Of a DNA stretch of 64,000 bases, positions 1 to 10,258 are shown in pieces. The first letter of the stretch is position 1. Each line of letters opens with the position of its first letter. Position numbers and translations under genes: made by a program. This DNA is from Schistosoma mansoni (lineage: Eukaryota > Platyhelminthes > Trematoda > Strigeidida > Schistosomatidae). The stretch spans positions 13,589,749-13,653,748 of the forward strand of contig NC_031495.1 in NCBI RefSeq assembly GCF_000237925.1, read 5' to 3'. The notes beneath the pieces were generated by a model. That model had not been told where the DNA came from. It worked only from the letters and a program-made list of their open reading frames with translations, and ran no database searches.

Positions 1-344
1 GTACGATAAATAATAATGGAATTTGAATGTTACAGTTTAAACCAGAGGCTGAATTTAGTTGGACAAACATTTAAAACTGGGACAGATTGTACGTACGTCT
101 CGTCCAAATATGGGACTCCACAGCAGTGGTTCTAATCAGGCGCTCATCACGAAACCTTAGGATCCTGGGTTCCATCCTAAGTATGATTCCTGATACGCAC
201 CGAAGGTGGGAAATCACATGTAATAACGAAGTAGCTTCTCAGGACTTCCTATTTTCTAATTTTCGTCTGAATAAAGTCAGTAGCTGATGTAAACTATGAA
301 ATTCAACATTCTATAAATACCACATATACATTAGGGACTCCAAT

Positions 345-455
345 AATTTTATAGTTGAATTCGTCAGTCAATTGAAGCTAGATCACCATTGAAAACCTAG
401 AAGCACTGGACGGCCATTTCGTCCTATTGTGGAACTCTTTAGCAGTGCGCATCCA
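345..455 (-). repeat. SINE fragment (hammerhead-carrying family)
   Basis: Reverse-strand fragment of the family seen in full at 905-1145. It keeps the 3' part (GAAGCTAGATCACCAT..., reading +) and a decayed hammerhead domain in which the first conserved core block is changed. Confidence 0.65.
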
Positions 456-663
456 ATAATTATCTGAATCGGTTAACTCTTCCCAATTTAGGTCGTATTC
501 ATCAGAGATCGATCTCAGTTAGGGTTCCATTAAAAATCAGAGAGCACTTGACAATTTTTTTCTTCCAAGTATGGGATTTATCGGCAATGGTTATTCATAC
601 TAACAACAGATTTCTCTCTTCCTTTCTTTGTTTACTTGATATCCTTTTTTCCCTTTTTAAAAG

Positions 664-814
664 GAAGAAGCATTTTGGAAAGTGTATCGCCCACTGGGAA
701 AAGCAAAATATAAATTAACAGATGCATTGCCAAGAAATTTTACATTAAAACAAATTCAAGTACGTCAAGAGCAAATGAGAAATAAAATGCTAGAACAAAT
801 AAAACAATCAGAGG
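664..814 (+). CDS. R7-family RGS protein, exon encoding the start of the GGL region (gene partial at 5' side)
   Basis: This is the first visible exon of a regulator of G-protein signalling of the R7 type (RGS6/7/9/11). These proteins accelerate GTP hydrolysis by Gi/o alpha subunits and bind Gbeta5 through a GGL domain. The exon follows an AG at 662-663 and opens with EEAFWKVYRP, matching the FWDVHRP stretch that follows the DEP/DHEX region in vertebrate R7 proteins. A basic, helix-prone segment follows. It ends in phase 1 before GTAGGA. The next exons at 2745, 10835 and 13095 join it in phase, giving one frame to a stop at 13266-13268. The DEP-domain exons must lie before the window. I am confident of the family but not of the exact paralogue. 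Confidence 0.8.
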
Positions 815-904
815 GTAGGATCATCGTTGATCTTTTTCCTTCCTATTCTTTATTTTTATTCGTTTTGCTGTTAATTTTAATAAATTTATTTAATGTGGAA
901 GTAA

Positions 905-1145
905 TATCATGTTTAAAATTGGTTGAAGTTAGACATTAACACTGTTGGATACAGGCAGGAGCAGTGGTCTAGAGGTTAAGCGCTCGCGCACGAGACTGAT
1001 AGACCCTGGGTTCGAATCTCCCGTGGCGGGATGGTAGATGCGCATTGCTGAGGAGTTCCATAATGGGACGAAACGGCCGTCCAGTTCTTCCAGGTTTTCG
1101 ATGGTGGTCTAGCTTCAATTGATTCATGATTTCAACCATATAAAA
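905..1145 (+). repeat. tRNA-derived SINE with a hammerhead ribozyme domain, near full length
   Basis: The head has Pol III promoter boxes: an A-box-like TGGTCTAGAGG at about 967 and a B box GGTTCGAATCT at about 1010. A tail module follows with a hammerhead fold, then a 3' end reading CTAGCTTCAATTGATTCATG that recurs in the other copies. This architecture is that of schistosome Sm-alpha-type SINEs, although its sequence differs from the 45.9 kb copies and is probably a second subfamily. It lies in the first RGS intron, sense to the gene. Confidence 0.8.
1040..1095 (+). ncRNA. Predicted type-I hammerhead ribozyme with intact core
   Basis: CTGAGGAG (1048-1055) is the CUGANGA core. Stem II pairs 1055-1059 with 1065-1069 around a five-base loop. 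GAAA is at 1070-1073. Stem III is the self-complementary ACGGCCGT (1073-1080). C at 1081 is the predicted cleavage site after GUC. Stem I pairs 1044-1047 with 1082-1085. All invariant core bases are present. Hammerheads in schistosome SINEs are established; activity of this copy is inferred. Confidence 0.65.
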
Positions 1146-1668
1146 TATGTAAGAACTAGATTCTGAGTTGGATGGTTTGGTCGTGGAGCTTTCATCGTTC
1201 TTCTGAACGAAGTTTATGAAATTAAAGCAATCTATGCAATAATTTGATCAAAAAATCAACATAAACCACGGGACTATAAAATATCAGAGAGTTTTATGCA
1301 GATGTTTAATACTAGTATGCTAAATACATTACTCTTACAGATTGAACTTATACAGTTTCAGTGAGAAGCTATGACCAGTGAAATTCAACCATGAGAAAAG
1401 TATCACTGATCCTGTTGAATAATTCTTGTGATATATCGCTAATCTATCAAAGTTGGGAATAGGAATCTTTGAGTTCAAACTCATTGCTTTAAAGTTAACA
1501 TACTCGCTACTATAACTGGATTTCCTTGGTTACATTACGCGTTAGAGGGCAAGTGGGTTATTTTAAATAGTCATCAACCACAACAAATTAGACATTTCCT
1601 GATGAGCACAATCATGTTAGACCAATTAATACCTTTATGGTTTAATTATTTCGTGATGGAATTCTGAT

Positions 1669-1712
1669 TGTTGGCCTATGCTCCATTTGGGGTAACAGGC
1701 GTAATTAAGTAA
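1669..1712 (+). mobile_element. Short 5'-truncated RTE LINE insertion (3' end only)
   Basis: About 44 bp matching the 3' end of the 4118-4718 RTE (GGCCTATGCTCCAT...AACAGGCGTAA), ending in an AAGTAAGTA tail. Diverged flanking copies of about 14 bp (AATTATTTCGTGAT and AATAATTCGTGAT) look like a target-site duplication, making this an old insertion. Confidence 0.6.
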
Positions 1713-2499
1713 GTAAAATAATTCGTGATAGTAATTATTAGTGATAGCAGTTATTTTCCACTTCCATTAATGGCACTGAGGTCACTCTTGGTGTGACCTA
1801 TCTGTACTGGTCGCAACTTCTTTCAAGAATTTAGGTTGTTTAATTTAGAGGCTAGTCATTTATTGGGCACTTTAGGGTAAGGTAGTAACCGAGTTCTCTC
1901 AGTCACTCCACAGATTGTCTTATTCCCTGATGTTAACTATCTTTGAACTTAGTAAGTCACCAGTCTAAATAACTATAGTAGAAAAAATTATCTGACTTCA
2001 TTATATACAGAATATATCAAGTGGGAAATGGATGCTCTAACCAAAAAACCGTTGGATTGTAATACTTCCAGATACAACTTTAAATGTGCTGAGTTGATAT
2101 TTCATAAGAAATTATTATGAAATAATATAATATTATACACAAACTTTATAGATGAGTGTACATTTTAAGTTATGGAGATTTTCAAACAATATATACTATT
2201 TGTTAATTCTAGTAAGAGCATCAGCGTATATTTAGGTACGATGAATTGATAATTCCTAAACAAAATGAACCTCCTATCCTTAATTTTTTTCATTGGCAAT
2301 GATCAAAGTTACTGTAGGGCTTCGAGGGGATTTATGAATTTTTAATGAACATAACGGACTGATTTTAGTTAACCAACGATTGAAAACAATAAGGCGATGG
2401 ATATATTATATTCTTCAGCAATGCTCATCCATGACCCCACATAGGATCGAATCTGCAACAAATTGACTGAAGCGAAACATGTAAACCATTGTATTTCGG

Positions 2500-2665
2500 C
2501 CCAGCTTTTCTGAGGCCAGGCACTAAAAACAATTTCGTGGGTTCGACTACTGGGAGGATCGTTGATGTTCGCTGCTGAGGACTTCCACACTAAAGGTTGG
2601 CAGCTATCCAGTCCTTCCTGGTTTTAAATGGTTGTTCAACTAAGATCAGTTGATGAAGTTAACTA
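2500..2665 (+). repeat. SINE fragment (hammerhead-carrying family)
   Basis: Has a B-box-like GGGTTCGACTA, then CTGAGGA at about 2574 and the 3' module (CCAGTCCTTCCTGGTTT). The middle of the hammerhead is scrambled and its GAAA block is lost. It ends 80 bp before RGS exon 2. Confidence 0.6.
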
Positions 2666-2744
2666 TAAGATTGTCAAAGTATTTGATTTAGTTGTTTTAC
2701 TAAACAATATGATTGTAATTCATTTAATTGTTATATCAAATTAG

Positions 2745-3001
2745 AACAAGATGTCAATTCAATAACACCACAACTACAAACAGATCCACTGTTGCCTTCA
2801 CATCGAAGTGATAAAAAATCAATAGAATTAATCATACTTTATGCCATAAATCATGCGAATTATGACAATCTCATAAATGGCAATTCAATGAAAAATAATT
2901 GGTTTTCCTCAGATAAAGATGCAAGTTTATGGGAAGATGACAATATAGATTGTTCACAGACTGGTGTAACTGGACCTGCACCTTATCCAACATTAAAGCA
3001 G
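2745..3001 (+). CDS. R7-family RGS protein, GGL-domain exon
   Basis: Second visible RGS exon. It starts after TTAG in phase 1, which completes the split Glu codon, and ends in phase 0 at CAG before GTAAAC. The first part is polar. The second part has the GGL signature: a helix ending in a tyrosine-rich turn, then NNWFSSDKDASLWED, aligning with the NPWISDDVALWD motif of vertebrate R7 proteins. That motif contacts Gbeta5. An Asn/Asp-rich insert makes this region longer than in mammals. Confidence 0.82.
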
Positions 3002-3599
3002 GTAAACGATAATTATGTAATGAAAAAACATAGATTATGATTATATACAGGATTTTTGGAAAATGTTTCGTTTGAAAAATTGCTTGATTTTTTTACCAAT
3101 CATTTGTATCTGTACATTACGAGATAACCTGTATGAATGTTTTAAGTTATTAAACAAGATCGCTTTGAAGTTTTTATGACAACAACTGAGAATCATACAA
3201 TATCTAGATGTTTCGTCCCAAGTCACGATTCCTCCTCAGTAGTCCAAACTCATGGCCCTGGCTGAAATTGAGTTAATGGGATTCAGATCTCTTGATAAAC
3301 ACAATAACCTTATATCACTAACATCAAATTTATAGGTTTACACTTGTAACTTCAGTTGGCTTTTGTGATATTAACTCGTTGTATATTAAATTAAATTAGA
3401 TTTCTCCATGAAATCACTATTTTACATAATATAAGAGTTTAATTAGAAATTATTATTATTACAGTAAAGTTACGAATATAAAATGTCTCATGCTAAATAA
3501 ATGGGGTCATGAAAAGAAAATTATTTTTTATAGTTTGAACTCAACTGACAATGATATAAGACTTAATCAGTCAAAAATCTAATTCATAGTTCTTAACAC

Positions 3600-3740
3600 A
3601 GACTGAATTTGATTAGATAACGATTGAAAATCACTAAGTACTGGACAGCTGTTTCATCCTAGTACGGAACTCTTCGGCAGTATGAATCTACGGTTGCACA
3701 TAGGATCAAACCCAAAACCTCCGGATCATTAAGTCATCAT
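3600..3740 (-). repeat. SINE fragment, reverse strand
   Basis: Reverse-strand copy of the same SINE from the 3' module through a decayed hammerhead to a B-box-like region (GGATCAAACCC, + strand). The core block is mutated. Confidence 0.6.
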
Positions 3741-4117
3741 ACAATGGTTCGCGTTTCTAATTTTAATTGACCCTCTGTACTGTCTAACCATCATCAAGTG
3801 ATATTATTGGGTGACTGCCTCATACTCGATATGATTGAACTCCACTGGTTTCTCGCAAGAACTCTGAAATCACTTCTCAAAACTATTTAGTAGTGAACAC
3901 ATGATTATTGCTAACAAAAATATACCTCTTTAATTTATAAATATCTATAACACGAAGACCGTGACTGCAAAGAACCAACACTTTCCCGAAAAAAACCCGG
4001 AAATCTTGTCACAAAATAATAGAAACGACATTAAAAAACTTAAAGTGAGGATTGTCAATGACTAGCATTTGTATTGATCAGTCTGGAACGTAATATTCAT
4101 AACCATAAAGTCAAACT

Positions 4118-4718
4118 TTACATATCTGGCAGCATCATTGACGAACACGGTGGAGCTGATGCAGATGTGAGGGCGAGGATCGGCAAAGCAAGAGCAGCAT
4201 ATTTACAATTGAAAAACATCTGGAACTCAAAACAATTGTCAACCAACACCAAGGTTAGAATTTTTAATACGAATGTCAAGACAGTTCTACTGTATGGGGC
4301 GGAGACGTGGAGAACTACGAAAGCCATTATCCAGAAGATACAAGTGTTTATTAACAGTTGTCTACGCAGGATACTTCGGATCCGTTGGCCAGACACTATC
4401 AGCAACATTCTACTGTGGGAGAGAACAAACCAGATTCTAGCGGAAGAAGAAATCAGGAAGAAGCGCTGGAAGTGGATTGGGCACACTTTGAGGAAATCAC
4501 TCAACTGCGTCACAAGACAAGCCCTCACACGGGATCCTGAAGGCCAAAGGAGAAAAGGAAGACTAAAGAACACATTACGCCGAGAAATAGAGATAGACAT
4601 GAGAAGAATGAACAAGAACTGGATACAACTAGAAAAGAAGGCCCAGGACAGAGTGGGTTGGAGAATGCTGGTCAGCGGCCTATGCTCCATTGAGAGTAAC
4701 AGGCGTAAGTAGGTAAGT
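4118..4718 (+). mobile_element. 5'-truncated RTE-clade LINE, C-terminal part of reverse transcriptase, open frame
   Basis: One uninterrupted frame of about 198 codons to TAG at 4710-4712. It has the post-RT region of schistosome RTE elements: [48 protein letters not shown] and [11 protein letters not shown]. It ends in a GTAAGTAGGTAAGTA tail. A perfect 11-bp target duplication, AAAGTCAAACT, flanks it at 4107-4117 and 4719-4729. The intact frame and exact duplication point to a recent insertion into this RGS intron. It lacks endonuclease and most RT and cannot move by itself. Confidence 0.88.
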
Positions 4719-5404
4719 AAAGTCAAACTGTTTCATAACGATTTTCAACTAATTTTATTTAAGTCATAATAAACTTGGATTGTGGTTAACCATGAAATCT
4801 ACAATGCTTATTTCCTTTTTATTTTGGATTCGTCAAACGTTAAGTTTATTTTGTCATTGAATAATTTGTAGTTCAACGGGTGTTTTTCGTTTTTGTAAAC
4901 ACATATCACTCAAATTCATGAACGCATATACATTTCCATTTTCTTTTTATATTCATCTCTAAGAGGTGTGACCCAGATAACAGATTTCATTTTACACTCA
5001 TTATTTTAGGTGAGGTTAAGTAATTTGCTATTTTTCACAAAAAAAGGAAGAAAAAAACAAACAAACATGCAAACGAAAGTCATTTGAAACATTTCGAAAA
5101 ACAGACAAGAATATACACGAAATTGGGATTTATTCCCCTGAAAACAGATTGAAGCATGAATTCTATTGTTAAATGCTTCAATATGTTACTATTTTAATAC
5201 TTGCCTCAGTAACTATCATCTCCATAAATTAGAATAAAAATGGTGAATACAAAAAATAAAATGCGTGTGTATAAAAAATTTACAATTTTTCAGAAAAAAA
5301 TTACTACGCCTAAATTAGTTAGAGAAAAAGCAAACAAACAAAATTAACAGTAAGATTAGTATCAGAAGAGGGTTTTGTGGATATTATAATAATTTTAACA
5401 GTTG

Positions 5405-5530
5405 AGATCATGAATCAACTGAAGCTAGATCACCATGGAAAACCTGGAAGCACTGGACAGCCGTTTCGTCTGATTGTGAGACTCCTGAGCAGTGCGTACC
5501 CACGATCCCGTCTCGTGAGGTTCGAAGACA
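5405..5530 (-). repeat. SINE fragment, reverse strand, head-to-head with the next copy
   Basis: Reverse-strand SINE from its 3' module to the B box (GAGGTTCGAA region, + strand). The hammerhead is near intact, but one invariant G of the first core block reads C. It abuts a plus-strand copy, forming a natural inverted repeat. Confidence 0.65.
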
Positions 5531-5532
5531 AT

Positions 5533-5785
5533 GGTGAATGGTTGCTCAACTTCGTGGATCGGTTGAAGTTAGACATTAACACCGTTGGATGCCAGCAGGC
5601 TCAGTGGTCTAGAGGTTAAGCGCTCGTGCACGAGACTGATAGGTCCTGGGTTCGAATCTCACGAGGCGGGATCGTGGATGCACACTGCTCAAGTGTCCGA
5701 CAATAAGAAGAAACAGCCGTCCAGTTCTTCCAGGTTATCCATGATGGTATAGCTTCAATCGACTAATGATTTCAACTATATAAAA
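5533..5785 (+). repeat. tRNA-derived SINE, near full length
   Basis: Same family and order as 905-1145: leader ATTAACACCGTTGGATGC, A-box TGGTCTAGAGG, B-box GGTTCGAATCT, decayed hammerhead (first core block mutated), 3' module TAGCTTCAATCGACTAATG. Confidence 0.75.
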
Positions 5786-6655
5786 GTTTTATATTTGACA
5801 GATTGAAAAGTTTAACAAAGAATATTCTATGAGAAAACAAAGACCAAATGTTATCCCGTTTTCAATAATAATGTGATTTAAAGTCAATCTATGATACAAA
5901 TTATAAATAGTACAATACCTATAAAACTCCTAAGATTCGACAAATAATAATTATGATGACATCATTTTGAAGAAGATACTAGTTGTAAAGTTGAAAAATT
6001 TGACTGTCAAAGCTCAACTATGTTGAATGAAAGACAGGTTTTGCCAATTAAAATTAGTGATAGTTGAACAATATTTGCCTAACTGCATAAAATTAACTCA
6101 ATTTACAAGTGAATGATAATGAATAAGTAAATTATGAATGATAGTACAGTTTGTAATGTAGACCATGATTAATTACTCAAGGAAGATAGATATGCTCTGC
6201 TTGTAGTCATTATATAAACTATGGTTATTTGCAAAAATTGATTCCCTCTAAATTTCTACTCGGATTTCATATGGTATAACTATTTATAACTTATATGAAT
6301 TAACTATTGCCCGAAATTGTGGGACTGTACAACCTGTGATTTGATCTAGTGGTCTACATACCTAGTGTACCATTTAGTATCGTGATCTAGTCTATAAATT
6401 TGTAACATCTAGTATCGCGTACTGAACAGAAAGCAGAGCCTCTTCAACGCTATTACAATTTGGAAGAAGTTAGTTTAAGATGATTTTACTGTTATTTAAG
6501 TTACATCCTGAAAATAAACGAAAAATATGTGTATGCATTAGCTTTATAGACATTGTGTTTGAAAATTACTGAATAACCAATTTATTTAGAGTTTATACTA
6601 ATGCAGTAGATTAATGAGAGAATCTTGTAGTATTCTATCAAATTTTGACTTTAAT
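5786..6655. other. AT-rich RGS intron, no feature recognised
   Basis: No coding frame, tRNA-like box or recognisable repeat was seen. It runs up to the SINE remnant that the LTR compound interrupts. Confidence 0.5.
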
Positions 6656-6660
6656 TATAC

Positions 6661-6679
6661 AACAATTGATAGTCATTAA
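6661..6679 (-). repeat. SINE half left of the LTR compound
   Basis: AACAATTGATAGTCATTAA matches the SINE stretch seen at about 3618-3636 in another copy. The SINE resumes at 10264, so the LTR compound split it. ATTAA at 6675-6679 is the target duplication. Confidence 0.6.
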
Positions 6680-7013
6680 TGTTATGTCTCGTAGGTTGAA
6701 CGCTTTATTCGGATCCTAGCTATTCGGATAACCCCAGGCTAGCACTACTCAGCGACTTGAAAGACCAGAGAGAAGACACGAGTATCAGAGAAGCACTTTA
6801 CTACAAGGTTCAATTATGTACAGGAAAACAGGGGTTTTATAGTAATTAAAAGACCTTGAGATTCCATAGTAGCAGTATGTTTAACAGCCAATCAGGACCT
6901 TGTTATTTTAGTAGCATTTTAGTAGCATAGCTTCTAACTAATCGCTGATTGGTTGGGCTCTTTATGAGCCTCTCTGGAGGCTCTGATAGAGTTTATTGTA
7001 AGCCGACCTAACA
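6680..7013 (-). repeat. LTR-Y (3' LTR of the compound)
   Basis: 334 bp, TGTTAGG...ATAACA on the minus strand, preceded by a purine tract (7014-7027, complement). An AATAAA lies near its end. Its U3 differs from LTR-X, while its last bases (ACATAACA versus GTCATAACA) resemble it. Confidence 0.75.
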
Positions 7014-7039
7014 CCTCCCTTTTTTTGAAGATTCGAAGA

Positions 7040-7855
7040 TTAGATTCTGATTTTAAAAAAATTATCTGTAGGTTGAAATTCTCCAACATTTCCTCCCCCA
7101 CGAAATAATGTTGGATCTTCATATCTCCAATTTACAATTAATATGACTTTATTTAGAACACATTTCTCGTATTGAATGCAGAATCCACTAGAAATGAATA
7201 GATGATGATGAACGATATTTGATTTTAGGTCATCGGAATTTGGCTTTTCTGAAACATCTCCATCAAATCCATTAAGATTTTCACTGGAGGATATTTGATA
7301 GCTAGGGGAATCATCATCTAATGAAATTGCCTTAGCTTTTTGATCAGCATTTGATTCAACCGACTTAGTTTCCTCATCTTCATAAGAATTTTCATCAAAA
7401 TCATGTGCACCATTCCAGCTTTCTTGACCGATATCATGTAACCCGTAGTTTAATTCTGACTGAAGTTTGTCTTCAGAAATCGGCGGATTGAGTGGTGCTT
7501 CATTAGACTCTGGGCTCAGGGCTTTGTCTACGGAACCTTGTTTTTCTTTGACATCTGATACTGTCACAGTTTCATGTGCATTTAGCAAGATATTGTCTTG
7601 CTCTGAACCGGCCAACTTACCCATTTTGCCTTTTCCATCAGATGTGAAGGGAAATGAACCCTCAACTGGGCATTCTTCTGGGACGGCCATTTTAGCACCA
7701 TTATTGAAAAACTTGTCCAAGACTGTTTCAAATAGTTGCTGCTGGAAGGCTAGCATCTGTTGTTGCCGGTGCTCTAAGATTATCAGCGCCTGTTCTAAAG
7801 AAATCGTCATTTTTTTCTGCTGATAATAATAATAACTCCGAAAATTCACCGGCAA
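7040..7855 (-). CDS. Open frame of LTR element Y
   Basis: A frame of about 271 codons; the likely start is the Met at about 7809, beginning MTISLEQALI. The N-terminal 40 residues are a Gln-rich helix like the start of Gypsy gag proteins. The middle is acidic, Ser/Asp/Glu-rich and without known domains. The C-terminus shares the YEDPT-FRGGG signature with element X. No zinc knuckle, protease or polymerase motif. I infer a deletion derivative joining a gag start to a pol end. Confidence 0.5.
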   Translation of the reverse strand: MPVNFRSYYYYQQKKMTISLEQALIILEHRQQQMLAFQQQLFETVLDKFFNNGAKMAVPEECPVEGSFPFTSDGKGKMGKLAGSEQDNILLNAHETVTVSDVKEKQGSVDKALSPESNEAPLNPPISEDKLQSELNYGLHDIGQESWNGAHDFDENSYEDEETKSVESNADQKAKAISLDDDSPSYQISSSENLNGFDGDVSEKPNSDDLKSNIVHHHLFISSGFCIQYEKCVLNKVILIVNWRYEDPTLFRGGGNVGEFQPTDNFFKIRI

Positions 7856-8005
7856 TTATTACAGCTTGTTTGATTACCAAATCACGTCTCGGTTGCTGTA
7901 TTTCTTTTTGCCAGAATCCTCGACGACAATTGTTGTATTTTTTTGTGTACCAAAAACCCCGACAACAATTTTTTTTTTTTTTTTTGCCGAAATCCCCGTC
8001 GCCAC

Positions 8006-8538
8006 TGTTATGACGTATGAAATCGTAATAATATGGACGTGCAATTGGAGAGGAATGAATTTATTGATCGGAGGCAAATGATACTTGAAATTGTACGAGC
8101 AGTCTTGATTGCGTATCGGCCCTGCTATCTGCCTAGCCCAGCCAGTTGAGTCCAGAACACAAATAACAGCCTCAGAAATATGAATCATTATTCACAAGCA
8201 TACTGGGTTATATATACTAACCAAACAGACCAAAATATACCAAAAATAGAAAAATAACATTTGTACAGTAATTGGCCAATGTGGCTGTAGCTAGGGAGAA
8301 AGTAATCAATAATAATAGTTCCAAGGTCAAAACAAAGGTTATGATACGAGGAACACGGAACAATTAGGTCACTTATTTAACAACTATCCAATAGGGAATA
8401 GGCATATTATATTTGTCCATAAATAGACATCAGATTTAGGTTACTCATTTAACAACTATCCAATAGGAATAGGCGTATTACATTTGTCCATAAATGGACC
8501 TCAGATTTATGATTCATAATTCGCCAGGGGATACAACA
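8006..8538 (-). repeat. LTR-X, inner copy
   Basis: 533 bp, TGTTGTATCC...GTCATAACA on the minus strand. It serves as 3' LTR of element X and as 5' LTR of element Y. It differs from the outer copy at only about eight positions. Confidence 0.8.
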
Positions 8539-8593
8539 CCTCCCCTTTTTGAGAAATCCGGAGTTGATATCCGGATTTTTAATTTTCTCGAAT

Positions 8594-9466
8594 TCACCCT
8601 CCCCCACGAAAGACTGTTGGATCCTCATATAGCCAAATTACTATTAATGCGATATGTTTGTCACATTTAACAGGGAATGCATTAGAACTGAAGAGATCAT
8701 GAGGATCGACGACATTTGATTCGAGGTCACCAACATTTGATTCTTCTGAAATAGTTTCTTTGAATTTCCTCGGAACCTCATTAGTAGATAATGAATCATT
8801 AGGATAATCAGTATCTATGAGAGTTGTATCAGATTCTTGATTATCATTTAATACATCTGACATTTTTCTCACATTTTTATAAGAGATTTGAACAGGAACA
8901 TATGAATCAGCGAAATAATCGGGATCTGGCAGAACAATTAGATAATTTTGATCATTAGATTCATTAGAAATATTTTTTTCATCATGATTAATCTCATTTG
9001 GCGCCACTGTATTCACTATACTGTTCGGTTTGTTCCCCGTTTCTTCGTGGGCGGGTACTGCAGCAATTTCATGAGCATTTAGCAAAACATTGTCTTTCTG
9101 TAAAGAGGTTGATCCACTGTTTGCACGTCCGTTTACGGGGTTAATAAGACTTGGACCGTGTACAGGGCATGTCTCTGAAACAGGTAGTACTGGGCTACTG
9201 GGCTGATCATGTATAACTGCTGTGCTTAAATTATTGCTTTGTACGGATTCATTGAGGCTTTCGCCAGCATATTCATTAGTTCTGTAATCGTTTTCCAGCT
9301 CTGTACGCAATTTTGAAATTATTACGTCAACTTCCGTTTCACCCCCAAAGCATGGGTGATTCAGCAGCTTTGCATGTAGCTTATCAATGAATTCCAATTG
9401 ACTCTTTCTAACGAGCTGTTCTAGTTGTTGGATTAGCAACTGAAATTGGTTGGAAGTTAGAGCCAT
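8594..9466 (-). CDS. Open frame of LTR element X
   Basis: 290 codons starting MALTSNQFQLL, 20 bp inside the 5' LTR. It has a Gln/Leu-rich N-terminal helix, a long polar middle, CPVHGP and NVLLNAHE motifs shared with element Y (CPVEG, NILLNAHE), and the same FRGGG end. No enzymatic domain is visible. The element is therefore dependent on a partner. Confidence 0.5.
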   Translation of the reverse strand: MALTSNQFQLLIQQLEQLVRKSQLEFIDKLHAKLLNHPCFGGETEVDVIISKLRTELENDYRTNEYAGESLNESVQSNNLSTAVIHDQPSSPVLPVSETCPVHGPSLINPVNGRANSGSTSLQKDNVLLNAHEIAAVPAHEETGNKPNSIVNTVAPNEINHDEKNISNESNDQNYLIVLPDPDYFADSYVPVQISYKNVRKMSDVLNDNQESDTTLIDTDYPNDSLSTNEVPRKFKETISEESNVGDLESNVVDPHDLFSSNAFPVKCDKHIALIVIWLYEDPTVFRGGG

Positions 9467-9486
9467 TTTTTTTACCCGTCGCCAAT

Positions 9487-10258
9487 TGTTATGACGTATG
9501 AATCGTAATTATATGGACGTGCAATTGAAGAGGAATGAATTTATTGATCGGAGGCAAATGATACTTGAAATTGTACGAGCAGTCTTGATTGCGTATCGGC
9601 CCTGCTATCTGCCTAGCCCAGCCAGTTGAGTCCAGAACACAAATAACAGCCTCGGAAATATGAATCATTATTCACAAGCATACTGGGTTATATATACTAA
9701 CCAAAACAGACCAAAATATACCAAAAANNNNNNNNNNNNNNNNNNNNNNNNNNNNNNNNNNNNNNNNNNNNNNNNNNNNNNNNNNNNNNNNNNNNNNNNN
9801 NNNNNNNNNNNNNNNNNNNNNNNNNNNNNNNNNNNNNNNNNNNNNNNNNNNNNNNNNNNNNNNNNNNNNNNNNNNNNNNNNNNNNNNNNNNNNNNNNNNN
9901 NNNNNNNNNNNNNNNNNNNNNNNNNNNTTATATATACTAACCAAACAGACCAAAATATACCAAAAATAGAAAAATAACATTTGTACAGTAATTGGCCAAT
10001 GTGGCTGTAGCTAGGGTGAAAGTAATCAATAATAATAGTTCCAAGGTCAAAATAAAGGTTATGATACGAGGAACACGGAACAACTAGGTCACTTATTTAA
10101 CAACTATCCAATAGGGAATAGGCATATTATATTTGTCCATAAATAGACATCAGATTTAGGTTACTCATTTAACAACTATCCAATAGGAATAGGCGTATTA
10201 CATTTGTCCATAAATGGACCTCAGATTTGTGATTCATAATTCGCCAGGGGATACAACA
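9487..10258 (-). repeat. LTR-X, outer copy (5' LTR), interrupted by the assembly gap
   Basis: Same LTR as 8006-8538. Subtracting the 200 Ns and the roughly 39 bp repeated on both sides of them gives 533 bp, the length of the inner copy. Confidence 0.8.
9728..9927. other. Assembly gap of 200 Ns
   Basis: The 39-40 bp before the gap recur immediately after it, so the contig ends overlap. The gap probably contains nothing. Confidence 0.85.

Larger units (their letters stand above)
6680..10258 (-). mobile_element. Compound of two related non-autonomous LTR retrotransposons with three LTRs
   Basis: On the minus strand the order is LTR-X, internal X, LTR-X, internal Y, LTR-Y. Each internal part has a primer-binding-like TGGCGACGGG just inside its 5' LTR, one long open frame, and a purine tract before its 3' LTR. 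No reverse transcriptase or integrase was seen. The two frames share their C-terminal end (YEDPT-FRGGG), so X and Y are relatives. The family is probably Ty3/Gypsy-derived, judged from the gag-like N-terminus and layout. ATTAA duplications at 6675-6679 and 10259-10263 flank the whole. It looks largely whole and young. Confidence 0.8.

Noticed and set aside
967-1020. Functional tRNA gene
   Set aside because: Only A and B boxes are present. The cloverleaf does not close and the same text recurs in other SINE copies.
4118-4726. 202-codon frame on the minus strand
   Set aside because: It is the antisense shadow of the RTE reverse transcriptase frame.
9660-9980. Open frames across the N gap on both strands
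   Set aside because: They exist only because Ns carry no stops.
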